From Paenibacillus helianthi (GTDB lineage: Bacteria > Bacillota > Bacilli > Paenibacillales > Paenibacillaceae): a stretch of DNA of 64,000 bases. The stretch covers positions 91,775 to 155,774 of the forward strand of contig NZ_LVWI01000114.1 of assembly GCF_001909055.1 (NCBI RefSeq), given 5' to 3'. This document shows positions 17,145 through 25,457 of this stretch, one piece after another. Position 1 is the first letter of the stretch; each line of letters starts with the position of its first letter. The translations under genes were made by a program, and so were the position numbers. Under the pieces are notes generated by a model. That model was not told where the DNA came from. It saw nothing but the letters and a program-made list of their open reading frames with translations, and searched no databases.

Positions 17145-18917
17145 GTGTATGGGAAAATAAAGGAACTAAATACGCTGCGCAATCAAATATTCATTGGGTT
17201 TCTGCTGGTTATGCTGGTGATTATTGCTGTGTCCGGGGCATTTGTGTATAACAGGGTCTCGTTTTTGCTGAAAAATAATGCAGAGCGGCACATCCAGCAG
17301 ACTGCGGTGCAAGCTAACGGGAGGCTGGATGCGCTGATTGACCAGATCGACAGCCTGACGGAGCAGGTAGCGAATCACCCGACCGTTCAGCAGCTGCTGA
17401 CGGAAGAGCTGAACGGCAAATCCGTGTCTTTTAACCAGCGGCAGTCTCTGCTGCAGATTGTCTCCAGCTACCAGGCCTATATGCCGAGTGTGGGTTCTCT
17501 GGAACTGTATACGGCAGACTACCGGCTGCTGTTCCCGATCAAGGAAGGCAGCCTTGGCACAAGAATCAGCAATCCTTACATCACTGAAGCCAATACTCAA
17601 AAGGGCAGGCTGGTCTGGATCGGCGTTGATCCCAATGACGACGGGAGTCTTCTGGCCATCCGCCAGGTGAGCCTGATGGACCGCTGGTTCTCACGGGGCG
17701 GCTATTTAATCGCGCGTATCCAGCGCAGCTACTTCCAGCTCGATGACCCGCTGTCCGGCAGCGACGGGGGCGAATCTGTGCTGCTGGTGAATGATGAAGG
17801 CCAACTGCTCGGGGGCAGTGAGGAGCCTAAGCCCGAGCTGCTGCCGCTGCTTGCCAGCGAGGACCAGACGGTCAGCTTTCAGGATAAGGAATATGTGCAG
17901 GTGAAGCTGCGCTCGGACAAGACCAACTGGACACTGCTGGTGCTCACTCCAGTAAGCTATGTTACCAAAGGTATCTCTATTCTTAGAACCGTATTACTGG
18001 TTTCGGGAGGAATCGGCACGCTGCTGTTTTTATTGTTGTCTTTTGTGCTGTCTACGATGATTACCAGGCCGATTATCCATCTGATTCGGGCAATGCGTAA
18101 ATCCAGACTCGGGGTTCTGACCCCTAATTCAGAGTCGGTATCCACAATGGAATTAAGGGAATTGAATTATACGTACAATGGCATGATTGCCAATATGAAT
18201 GATCTGATCCGTGTGGTATATGAAAAAGAAGTACTACAGAGCCGTACGGAGCTAAAGGCGCTGCAGGCGCAGATTAACCCGCATTTCCTGTTTAATACGC
18301 TGGAGGCATTCAACTGGTCGCTTGAGGAGAAGGGTGAAGAAGAGCTGGCCGGGCTTGTGGTTATCATGTCCAGGCTGTTCCGGTACATTATCGGAAATTC
18401 GAGCTCCGATGAATGGGTTACACTTGGGGAAGAGATGGAGCAGGTGAAGCGTTATCTGAAAATTATGGAGATGCGGATGGGGGACCGCCTGTCCTGGAAT
18501 ATTCAGCTTGAGCTTCCTGAGGCGGCCGTACCTGTGCCAAAGCTGCTTATTCAGCCGATCGTCGAGAATGCGATTCTCCACGGAGTGGAGGGCCGGGTAG
18601 GGAACGGAGCAGTCAGTGTTATTGTCACCCCCTCCACGCGTGAAGGCTGGACCCGGATATCGATACAGGACGACGGCCCGGGAATGGATTCCGACACCTT
18701 AAAGTCATTATACGTTGCACTGGAAGGCGGTCCATCTATCTCTTCTAAGGGTACGGGAATAGGGCTTGTAAATGTCCAGCGGCGTCTGAAGCTGTACTAT
18801 AGAGCGGAAGGCACGGAGATGGAGGGAATGCGCATTGAGAGTAACCGTTCCGAGGGAACGGTGATCACTTTTGAAATTCCGAATGATGGAGGACATACTT
18901 ATGAATCTGGGCAATAG
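17145..18917 (+). CDS. YesM-like sensor histidine kinase
   Basis: The kinase has 590 residues. Helix 1 (about 13-35) and helix 2 (about 277-300) enclose an extracytoplasmic Cache-like sensor, followed by HAMP. The His_kinase domain of the LytS/YesM type carries AQINPHFLFNTLEAF, with phospho-acceptor His about 380. A HATPase domain follows with N box NAILHG and G boxes DDGPGM and GTGIGL. The GTG start has AGAGGGA 7 bases upstream. It overlaps the response regulator by 17 bases. Together with the binding protein behind it, it probably senses an extracellular carbohydrate. Confidence 0.9.
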   Translation: MYGKIKELNTLRNQIFIGFLLVMLVIIAVSGAFVYNRVSFLLKNNAERHIQQTAVQANGRLDALIDQIDSLTEQVANHPTVQQLLTEELNGKSVSFNQRQSLLQIVSSYQAYMPSVGSLELYTADYRLLFPIKEGSLGTRISNPYITEANTQKGRLVWIGVDPNDDGSLLAIRQVSLMDRWFSRGGYLIARIQRSYFQLDDPLSGSDGGESVLLVNDEGQLLGGSEEPKPELLPLLASEDQTVSFQDKEYVQVKLRSDKTNWTLLVLTPVSYVTKGISILRTVLLVSGGIGTLLFLLLSFVLSTMITRPIIHLIRAMRKSRLGVLTPNSESVSTMELRELNYTYNGMIANMNDLIRVVYEKEVLQSRTELKALQAQINPHFLFNTLEAFNWSLEEKGEEELAGLVVIMSRLFRYIIGNSSSDEWVTLGEEMEQVKRYLKIMEMRMGDRLSWNIQLELPEAAVPVPKLLIQPIVENAILHGVEGRVGNGAVSVIVTPSTREGWTRISIQDDGPGMDSDTLKSLYVALEGGPSISSKGTGIGLVNVQRRLKLYYRAEGTEMEGMRIESNRSEGTVITFEIPNDGGHTYESGQ

Positions 18918-19701
18918 GACAATACTGATCGTAGATGATGAACCGAGAACACGGCAGGGCATCCGGCAGACGCTGGAGGTGTGGGCGGCTGGCCGCTACA
19001 TCATAGAAACGGCTGATAACGGAATTGACGCGCGTGAACGGCTGCAGCATGGACGTGTGCATTTGCTGATTACCGATGTCCGCATGCCTGAGGTCAGTGG
19101 ACTGGACCTGATCCGCTCCCTGAAGGGAGAAGCCCGGAAGCCGGTCATTATTGTCATCTCCGGCTACGCTGAGTTTGAATATGTGCAGCAGGCACTGAGG
19201 CTTGGAGCATTCAATTATCTGCTTAAACCGCTGGACAAGGGAGAACTGCTAGAAGTTGTGGAGACGGCTTTGAAGCAGGAAGAAGAGCAGCAGCGCCACG
19301 AGAAGCTGGAGAAGCTGGTGGATCACAAGCTGATGGAGATCGATCCGGATACGGCGGGAATGGGGGAACCGGTGAAGGAAGCCTTGGCCTATGTAGAGCA
19401 GCATCTGCACGAGCAGCTGACCCTGTCTGAAGTAGCCGGCTTGATTCACTTGAATGCCAGCTACTTCAGCGTGCTATTCAAAGAGCAGGTTGGCGTATCG
19501 TTCAGCGAATATTTGTCGCGTATCCGAATTCAGCGTGCCAAGGAGCTGCTGTTGCAGACGCGCCTGCCGATTGGTGAGATCGGAGAGCGCGTAGGCTACC
19601 GCACGGATAAATATTTTATCAAAGTGTTCAAGTCCCTGGAAGACATCAGTCCAAGCCGCTACCGCCAACAAATGAAGGATGAGCACAGCGAAATCCAATA
19701 A
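18901..19701 (+). CDS. YesN-like AraC-family response regulator
   Basis: This is a 266-residue regulator. The receiver domain has the acidic pair DDE near residue 12, phospho-acceptor Asp59 in ITDVRMPEVSG, and Lys in LLKPLDKGE. The C-terminal AraC-type double HTH (about 165-262) includes LSEVAGLIHLNASYFSVLFK and a final YRTDKYFIKVFK. GGAGG lies 8 bases before ATG 18901, inside the end of the kinase gene. It should activate sugar-uptake genes, most likely the adjacent binding protein gene, in response to the kinase. Confidence 0.92.
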   Translation: MNLGNRTILIVDDEPRTRQGIRQTLEVWAAGRYIIETADNGIDARERLQHGRVHLLITDVRMPEVSGLDLIRSLKGEARKPVIIVISGYAEFEYVQQALRLGAFNYLLKPLDKGELLEVVETALKQEEEQQRHEKLEKLVDHKLMEIDPDTAGMGEPVKEALAYVEQHLHEQLTLSEVAGLIHLNASYFSVLFKEQVGVSFSEYLSRIRIQRAKELLLQTRLPIGEIGERVGYRTDKYFIKVFKSLEDISPSRYRQQMKDEHSEIQ

Positions 19702-19764
19702 AAGTGGAATTATACCCAATGAGCGTGATCTTATAGTCCTCCGGCCGCGATGCTAGAGTGTGTA

Positions 19765-19778
19765 TGAGAACGATTACA
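19765..19778 (+). promoter_or_regulatory. cre-like catabolite control site
   Basis: TGAGAACGATTACA matches the CcpA consensus TGWAANCGNTNWCA at 13 of 14 positions. It lies 34 bases before the start of the binding-protein gene, which suggests repression by CcpA when preferred sugars are present. Confidence 0.5.
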
Positions 19779-19812
19779 TTCGCCCGCACAACAAATCATG
19801 GAGGTTATAGGA

Positions 19813-21150
19813 ATGCGGAGGAACACAATAACCCCAAGCCTGATATTGACGTTTATGCTGGCACTCGTTCTGCCGGGCTGCGGTTGGGGGGGCAATTCAG
19901 CCGGGACCAGCCCTGCGTCCCAGACACCAGGTGACGCGCCGGCGCAAAAGGTTACCCTCAAGATGATGCATTTATGGCCGGCGGACAGCTCGGCACAGCA
20001 GAATAAACTGGTTGGACAGATCATAGACGATTACCAGAAGGAGCATCCGAACGTCACGATCAAGCAGGAAGTGCTGGAGAATGAGCAGTATAAGAACAAG
20101 CTGAAGGTGCTGTCTGCCGCAAACGAGCTGCCGGATGTCGGCATTACTTGGGCCGCAGGCTTCATGGAGCCTTACGTGAAGGGCGGATTGTTCGCTCCGC
20201 TGGATGATATCCTGTACGGGGAGCAGCTGAAGGACAAATTTGTAGCCGGCACTACGGAAGCTTATGCAGTGGACGGCAAGACTTATGCCCTGCCCATCGA
20301 GCTGAACATCTCGCCTATTTACTATAACAAGGATATCTTTTCCAAATACAGTCTGCGGGTTCCAACCACGTATAAGGAATTCAAGCAAATTGTGAGAATA
20401 CTCTCGTATAACGGAGTAACTTCTATCGCCTTGGGCAACAAAGACCGCTGGACCGGCTCATTGTGGTATATGTATCTGGCCGACCGGATCGCGGGAAGCG
20501 ACACCCTGAAGAAAGCAACCGATGGTTCAGGTTCATTCGCTAACCCGGGATTGATCAAGGCTGCGGCTGAAGTGCAGACTCTGGTGGACATGAACGCTTT
20601 TAATAGGGGCTTCAACGGATTGTCGAACGAGGAGGGCAAGTCGGAGTTCGTGAATGAAAAAGCGGCTATGTATCTGACAGGAACATGGGAGCTGCCCAAC
20701 TTTACTACCAACCCGGATATCCCGCAGGTATTTAAGGACAAGGTTGGGTTCTTCAAGTTCCCTACCGTGGATGGGGGAAAAGGAAATATCAACAGCTGGG
20801 TGGGCGGTCCCGGTGTCGGCCTATTCATAGCTGAATCCTCCAAGGTGAAGGAAGAAGCCAAAGCCTTCGTCGAGTACTTCGTATCCAAATGGGGCGAGGA
20901 TTCTGTAACGACGGCGGGTGTTATTCCGGCGACCAAAGTAGATACCTCGAATTCCGAGCTGCCTCAGTTGTATGTGGATTTGCTGAACGAGCTCAATCAT
21001 GCGAGCAGCATTACTTTGTTTGCGGATGTGCAGATGAAGCCGAATGCCGCTCAGGTCCACCTGGATATGATTCAGGCACTGTTCGGCAAGGCGGTAACGC
21101 CGGAGCAGTTCGCAGCCAAGCATAAAGAAGCGGTGGAGAAAGGAAACTGA
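19813..21150 (+). CDS. Sugar ABC transporter substrate-binding lipoprotein, orphan
   Basis: The protein has 445 residues, with a signal peptide and lipobox VLPGC (Cys about 21). It has the family 1 solute-binding fold: VTLKMMHLWPADS at the start, YALPIELNISPIYYNKDIF, and WVGGPGVGLFIAESS near the hinge region. It captures an oligosaccharide for an ABC importer. ATG 19813 follows GGAGGT at 7 bases. In related loci two permease genes follow; here none does, so it must use permeases elsewhere or has lost them. Confidence 0.85.
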   Translation: MRRNTITPSLILTFMLALVLPGCGWGGNSAGTSPASQTPGDAPAQKVTLKMMHLWPADSSAQQNKLVGQIIDDYQKEHPNVTIKQEVLENEQYKNKLKVLSAANELPDVGITWAAGFMEPYVKGGLFAPLDDILYGEQLKDKFVAGTTEAYAVDGKTYALPIELNISPIYYNKDIFSKYSLRVPTTYKEFKQIVRILSYNGVTSIALGNKDRWTGSLWYMYLADRIAGSDTLKKATDGSGSFANPGLIKAAAEVQTLVDMNAFNRGFNGLSNEEGKSEFVNEKAAMYLTGTWELPNFTTNPDIPQVFKDKVGFFKFPTVDGGKGNINSWVGGPGVGLFIAESSKVKEEAKAFVEYFVSKWGEDSVTTAGVIPATKVDTSNSELPQLYVDLLNELNHASSITLFADVQMKPNAAQVHLDMIQALFGKAVTPEQFAAKHKEAVEKGN

Positions 21151-21345
21151 AGATTCGGGTGATTAGCGGAAACGGAAGTCTCCTGTGGTGCTAGGGCTCC
21201 CTTTCGATTCCGGCCCATCCCCACTGGAGCAACTACGCCAATGTGTGTATAAATGGAAATACAAGGCATTATTTTATAAACAGTGTGTGGATTACAGCGG
21301 CTTCACTGGCGCTCTGGAGGCTGTAGAAGCCTTAGCCCATTTTAG

Positions 21346-21398
21346 AGAAATGGGATGTCCCACAGCCGGATTGACGGCTTGCCGGGGATCCCATTTCT
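21346..21398. repeat. Inverted repeat downstream of the binding-protein gene
   Basis: AGAAATGGGAT (21346-21356) pairs perfectly with ATCCCATTTCT (21388-21398). A second stem AGCCG/CGGCT lies inside the loop. It separates convergent genes but lacks a T-tract on either strand. The rest of 21151-21429 shows no gene. Confidence 0.6.
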
Positions 21399-21429
21399 GC
21401 GTATCAAGAGCTGTCGCGGAGAAAGAGAC

Positions 21430-22041
21430 CTACCTCCTGCTGCGGCAAGAGAAATAGAAAAATTCATCATCCGAGGTAACAACTTGGTCAAAAGCATATT
21501 GTGCCGCCAGACGGGACAGCTCTTCGTTTGCGGGAATAGGTTCACGCTCGCTAATGTAACCGATGCGCTGATGATGCTCCTTCAGACCCTGCCGTGTTCT
21601 GGAGTGGGCGATCACAAAGGTGCCTCCAGGAAGCAGGCTCCGCTGGGCGTTGGCGAAGAGCATATCCAGATTGGAGAAATGGGGGATGCTGTTATAGATC
21701 AGCACATGGTCAAAGCCCGGATGGTAAGCGAGCGGGCTCTCGAAATCGGCGCAGTCCGTCTCCGCCTCGGGGAAGCTTCTGCGCAGCTCCTCCAGCATTC
21801 CCGGGGAAATGTCCATAGCCAAGTAGCGCCGGGGAGCAATCTGCCGCTTCTTCAGCGCATGGAGAATGACGCCGCTGCCGGAAGCCACGTCCATGAGACT
21901 CTGGCCGCTTTGTATACCGAGGGCGGCGACTACTTTTTCGGCCTGTCCAATTGCTTCCTCACTATTGCTCCAGACAGCGGCGAGGGTATTGAATTGCTCT
22001 TTCTCTGCTTCTTTCCGCTCATTCATTGTCATTGCAATCAT
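21430..22041 (-). CDS. Class I SAM-dependent methyltransferase
   Basis: This 203-residue enzyme has SAM-binding motif I as MDVASGSGV, the acidic end of strand 2 in LAMDISPGM, and the following CADFESPL. Strand 4 FDHVLIYNSIPHF and the SLLPGGTFVIAHS motif complete the Rossmann-type methyltransferase. It belongs to the Methyltransf_11/25 group with an unknown acceptor. GGGAGAG lies directly before the first ATG; a second in-frame ATG four codons later is possible. The MATE exporter gene lies upstream on the same strand behind a terminator. Confidence 0.8.
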   Translation of the reverse strand: MIAMTMNERKEAEKEQFNTLAAVWSNSEEAIGQAEKVVAALGIQSGQSLMDVASGSGVILHALKKRQIAPRRYLAMDISPGMLEELRRSFPEAETDCADFESPLAYHPGFDHVLIYNSIPHFSNLDMLFANAQRSLLPGGTFVIAHSRTRQGLKEHHQRIGYISEREPIPANEELSRLAAQYAFDQVVTSDDEFFYFSCRSRR

Positions 22042-22079
22042 TCTCTCCCTTTGTTATAAATTGGAAAATTATATGTATA

Positions 22080-22122
22080 AAAAGCGGTTCTCTGGATCTG
22101 GACAGATCGGGATGAACCGCTT
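22080..22122 (-). terminator. Terminator of the MATE gene
   Basis: AAGCGGTTC (22082-22090) pairs with GAACCGCTT (22114-22122). Reading on the minus strand, a T run follows the stem. Confidence 0.75.
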
Positions 22123-22140
22123 GTTTTATTCCATTATACA

Positions 22141-23526
22141 TCAGTGTGCCGGTGCGGCCGAAGGGACAGCAGCCTCCGAAGACTCGTGCCCAATCAGTCC
22201 ATACTTTTCCCAAGCCCGGCTCTTCCAGCGGAAATACATGATGATCGCCCGGAGCCATTCATCAAAGGCAGTAGCCAGCCAGACTCCGGCCAGGCCCAAA
22301 TGCATCTGGAATACCAGCACATAGCCGAGCGGCAGACTGATGCAGACCATCGATATAAGACCCATATAGACAGGGAACTTGGCATCGCCCGAGGCGCGCA
22401 AGGAATTGATAATGACAAGGTTGCAGGTTCGTCCGGTCTCCAGGAAGATACTGAGCAGAATAACCTGGGCACCCATGGTGACGATACTCATATTATCTGT
22501 AAATAGACCCATCAGTGGAATACGGAAGAAAATGACGGCAGCATCAATAATCACCGTGACGAGCAGCGCCCATTTTGCACTGTTGAACACCCGCTTGTAA
22601 GCTTCCTCCGGCCGCCCTGCTCCGACGAGATGTCCTACAATAATGGAGGTTCCCATAGATACAGCAACGCTGAATAAGAAGATGTAGCTGGAGATATTCA
22701 GCGCATATTGGCGGGTAGCCATAGCTTCGGCGCCCAGATACGTAATATATAGGGTGAAAATCAGCTGGCAGGATTGATAGATCACCGATTCAAACGCGGA
22801 CGGGATACCGATTTTGAGAATTTGCATGACATATTTTTTGGAAAGATGAATGTAATACGTCCATTTTACCCGCACCTCCATAATTCTGTAGAGCAGCAGG
22901 AAGAAGAGAATCAGGCAAATGAGACGGCTGGCTACCGTGGAAATTGCTGCTCCTTGCACACCCAGCGCAGGCAGGCCGAAATGTCCAAAGATCAGCAGAT
23001 AATTACCGGCTACGTGAATGAGATTCATCAGCAGGGAGACCATCATGGTCTGCTTGGTAAAGCCGTGTGTGCGGATGGTCGTTGCCAGGGCATTCAGCAG
23101 CGCCTGCAGGAAAATCCCGCCTCCGACGATATGGATATAGACCTTGGCGTGTACGAGAATGTCCCCTGTGACATTCAGCGCGCCCAGCAGCGAGCCTCCG
23201 AAGAACAGCAGAGCTGTACTGAGAATAATGCCTACGGCCAGATTTAATGTTATGGCATTGCCGGTGACCTCTGCGGCCTCTTTGGGCCTCCTCGATCCGA
23301 GATACTGGGACACGACAATGGCTGCACCGTTGCCGATTACGCTCAGCACGAGGATAGCCATAGTAATAATCTGATTGGCTGCGCCTACACCGGACACCGC
23401 ATCATCCGATACCGAGCTGATCATGAACGTATCCACACTTCCCATAAGCATAAACAGGAACAGTTCGAGAAATATAGGCCAGGTCAGCTTAATCAAATTA
23501 AACTCCTGGTGTTTCGTTTGGTTCAT
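22141..23526 (-). CDS. MATE family multidrug efflux transporter
   Basis: The protein has 461 residues with twelve predicted helices in two homologous halves. The first half has WPIFLELFLFMLMGSVDTFMIS and the second has KIGIPSAFESVIYQSCQ, the pattern of NorM/MATE exporters. It would use an ion gradient to expel cationic drugs or metabolites. The start is set at MNQTKHQE (23526) because AGAAGGTG precedes it. The frame is open 29 codons further upstream, but that stretch overlaps promoter sequence. Confidence 0.88.
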   Translation of the reverse strand: MNQTKHQEFNLIKLTWPIFLELFLFMLMGSVDTFMISSVSDDAVSGVGAANQIITMAILVLSVIGNGAAIVVSQYLGSRRPKEAAEVTGNAITLNLAVGIILSTALLFFGGSLLGALNVTGDILVHAKVYIHIVGGGIFLQALLNALATTIRTHGFTKQTMMVSLLMNLIHVAGNYLLIFGHFGLPALGVQGAAISTVASRLICLILFFLLLYRIMEVRVKWTYYIHLSKKYVMQILKIGIPSAFESVIYQSCQLIFTLYITYLGAEAMATRQYALNISSYIFLFSVAVSMGTSIIVGHLVGAGRPEEAYKRVFNSAKWALLVTVIIDAAVIFFRIPLMGLFTDNMSIVTMGAQVILLSIFLETGRTCNLVIINSLRASGDAKFPVYMGLISMVCISLPLGYVLVFQMHLGLAGVWLATAFDEWLRAIIMYFRWKSRAWEKYGLIGHESSEAAVPSAAPAH

Positions 23527-23759
23527 TACACACCTTCTTTTAGTTATTTCTTGCTGCCTGTCAGCTGTAAACAAGGTGTATGTTAGCACAGCTTTTATGA
23601 AAATGCAGTACATTTACGAAAATTCTGAAAAAACCAACATGAGTTTCCTGGACCACTCCCGTTAAGCAGACCTTTACCAGGCACAATAGTATCCTTGGAG
23701 TAACTACAACACGGCAAAGTGCCTACTTCCCTTAATGAATCTATGCACCTACAATAGGT

Positions 23760-23782
23760 GAAGCACTTACTAAAATATATTA
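23760..23782 (+). promoter_or_regulatory. Candidate HxlR-type site upstream of hxlA
   Basis: GAAGC, two bases, then TTACTAAAA-T-ATATTA lies 16-38 bases before the hxlA start. An almost identical element precedes the Old Yellow Enzyme gene at 28925-28945. A possible -10 TACAAT (23750-23755) lies just before it, with only a weak -35 (TTCCCT), as expected for a regulated promoter. Confidence 0.45.
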
Positions 23783-23797
23783 AAAGGAGTCGAATAG

Positions 23798-24430
23798 ATG
23801 AAGCTGCAATTGGCGCTGGACCTTGTAAATATTGAAGGGGCGAAGGATATTGTCTCGGAGGTAGCCGAATTCATAGATATTGTGGAGATTGGAACACCGA
23901 TTGTTATTAATGAGGGCCTGCATGCGGTGAAGGCGATGAAGGAAGCTTTTCCAGCATTGACCGTATTGGCAGATCTGAAAATTATGGATGCCGGCGGGTA
24001 CGAGGTGATGAAGGCGGCTGAAGCAGGCGCGGATATCGTGACCGTACTTGGTGTGTCCGATGATTCAACGATTAAAGGGGCTGTAGAGGAAGCCAAGAAA
24101 AGCGGCCGTGAGATTCTTGTGGACCTGATCAACGTCAAGGATATCAAGGGAAGAGCGGCCGAAGTGGACGCGCTTGGTGTGGATTATGTCTGTGTGCATT
24201 CCGGGTATGACCATCAGGCTGAAGGCAAAAACTCCTTCGCTGATCTGCAGGCCATCAAGAGTGTAGTGAAGCAGGCCAAAACGGCAATTGCCGGGGGCAT
24301 CAAGCTGGGCACGCTGCCTGAAGTGATTGCAGCCGGCCCCGATCTGGTGATCGTTGGCGGCGGCATTACCGGTGAAAGCGATCAGAAGGCTGCGGCGGCG
24401 GAAATGAAGCGCCTGGTCAGCCAGGCCTAA
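23798..24430 (+). CDS. hxlA: 3-hexulose-6-phosphate synthase
   Basis: This 210-residue TIM-barrel enzyme of the orotidine-decarboxylase superfamily has MKLQLALDLVNIEGA, VLADLKIMDAGGYE with the DxKxxD-type catalytic motif, VHSGYDHQAEG and AIAGGIKLGT. It condenses formaldehyde with ribulose 5-phosphate to give hexulose 6-phosphate, the first step of the ribulose monophosphate pathway used for formaldehyde detoxification in bacilli. AAAAGGAG precedes the ATG. hxlB follows 7 bases after the stop. Unlike Bacillus subtilis, no hxlR gene is adjacent. Confidence 0.93.
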   Translation: MKLQLALDLVNIEGAKDIVSEVAEFIDIVEIGTPIVINEGLHAVKAMKEAFPALTVLADLKIMDAGGYEVMKAAEAGADIVTVLGVSDDSTIKGAVEEAKKSGREILVDLINVKDIKGRAAEVDALGVDYVCVHSGYDHQAEGKNSFADLQAIKSVVKQAKTAIAGGIKLGTLPEVIAAGPDLVIVGGGITGESDQKAAAAEMKRLVSQA

Positions 24431-24437
24431 TCCCTTT

Positions 24438-24995
24438 ATGGATACTGTTAGCTATGCACAGGAGATAGTGAATGAGCTGCAGCGTTCGGTCGGACAGCTT
24501 GAGACAGCGGAGGCCGAGCAGCTGGCAGCGCTGCTGCTGCGCTCCGGCAAGGTCTTCGTCGCCGGTGCCGGCCGCTCTGGTCTTATGGGCCGGGCCTTCG
24601 CGATGCGGCTGATGCACACCGGTAAGGAAGCCTACGTGGTCGGTGAAACGGTAACACCGGGGATCGGGCCGGGAGATGTGCTGGTGCTGGGCTCCGGTTC
24701 CGGCGAGACGGCCAGCCTCTTGACCATGGCCGGCAAAGCTAAGGCAGCGGGAGCCGCCGTTGTGGCTGTAACGATTTCCCCGGAGTCATCCATTGGCCGG
24801 CTGGCTGATCAAACCGTCAAGCTGCCGGGTGCACCCAAGGAACAGACGGACGGAGGTCATATCACCATCCAGCCGATGGCTTCACTGTTTGAACAGACCC
24901 TGCTGCTCTTTTACGATGCCGTGATTCTGCGGATGATGGAAGAGACCGGCCAGACCTCCACCCGGATGTTCGGCAACCACGCCAATCTGGAATGA
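24438..24995 (+). CDS. hxlB: 6-phospho-3-hexuloisomerase
   Basis: This 185-residue SIS-domain isomerase has VFVAGAGRSGLMGRAFAMR, VGETVTPGIGPGDV and LGSGSGETAS, all typical of the PHI family. It converts hexulose 6-phosphate to fructose 6-phosphate, completing formaldehyde assimilation. The ATG has only a weak upstream site, so translation is probably coupled to hxlA. A strong terminator follows. Confidence 0.92.
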   Translation: MDTVSYAQEIVNELQRSVGQLETAEAEQLAALLLRSGKVFVAGAGRSGLMGRAFAMRLMHTGKEAYVVGETVTPGIGPGDVLVLGSGSGETASLLTMAGKAKAAGAAVVAVTISPESSIGRLADQTVKLPGAPKEQTDGGHITIQPMASLFEQTLLLFYDAVILRMMEETGQTSTRMFGNHANLE

Positions 24996-24999
24996 AAAT

Positions 25000-25036
25000 A
25001 ACACCGCCTGTCCAAAGAATCCGGATAGGCGGTGTT
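25000..25036 (+). terminator. Terminator of hxlAB
   Basis: AACACCGCCT (25000-25009) pairs perfectly with AGGCGGTGTT (25027-25036). It lies between convergent genes. Confidence 0.8.
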
Positions 25037-25085
25037 TGATTGTGTACAGCTGGCAGATTCTTGATCTATCTTACGGCCTGCCCCT

Positions 25086-25406
25086 CTAGCGCTTAAGCAA
25101 ATCCTCGCGGATAGGTGTGAAGGCATCGAGCAGCGCTGATTCTGCCTCCAAGGCTGTTACGCCATGTTTGGCATTTGCCAGTATGGCAATACTTTGGCCT
25201 GCGCTAACAATGTGCTCCATGCCGTCAATACGGAACACAAAGCTTCCACGCAGACAGTAGCTCATCTGCTCGTGGGGATGGCTGTGCTCATAGCCCTCGG
25301 CCCCTTTTTCGAAATGAACCTCCATCATCATCAGACTTGCTGCCGCATTCAAAATACAGCGTTTGACTCCAGGCTCTGCCGGTTCCCATACTCCAAGATT
25401 GCTCAT
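25086..25406 (-). CDS. Small cupin-domain protein
   Basis: This 106-residue single-domain cupin has HSHPHEQMSYCLRGSF as motif 1 (His, His, Glu metal ligands) and the motif 2 region HIVSAGQSIAILANAKHGV with a final His. The size and sequence resemble KdgF-like cupins that open unsaturated uronates from polysaccharide lyase products. GGAGGAAG precedes the ATG. It lies directly downstream of a broken heparinase-like lyase gene on the same strand, which supports the uronate role, but that role is inference. Confidence 0.75.
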   Translation of the reverse strand: MSNLGVWEPAEPGVKRCILNAAASLMMMEVHFEKGAEGYEHSHPHEQMSYCLRGSFVFRIDGMEHIVSAGQSIAILANAKHGVTALEAESALLDAFTPIREDLLKR

Positions 25407-25457
25407 GTTCTAATCTTCCTCCATCTATTTAATGTGTGTATTACCCGGATTTGCCGC

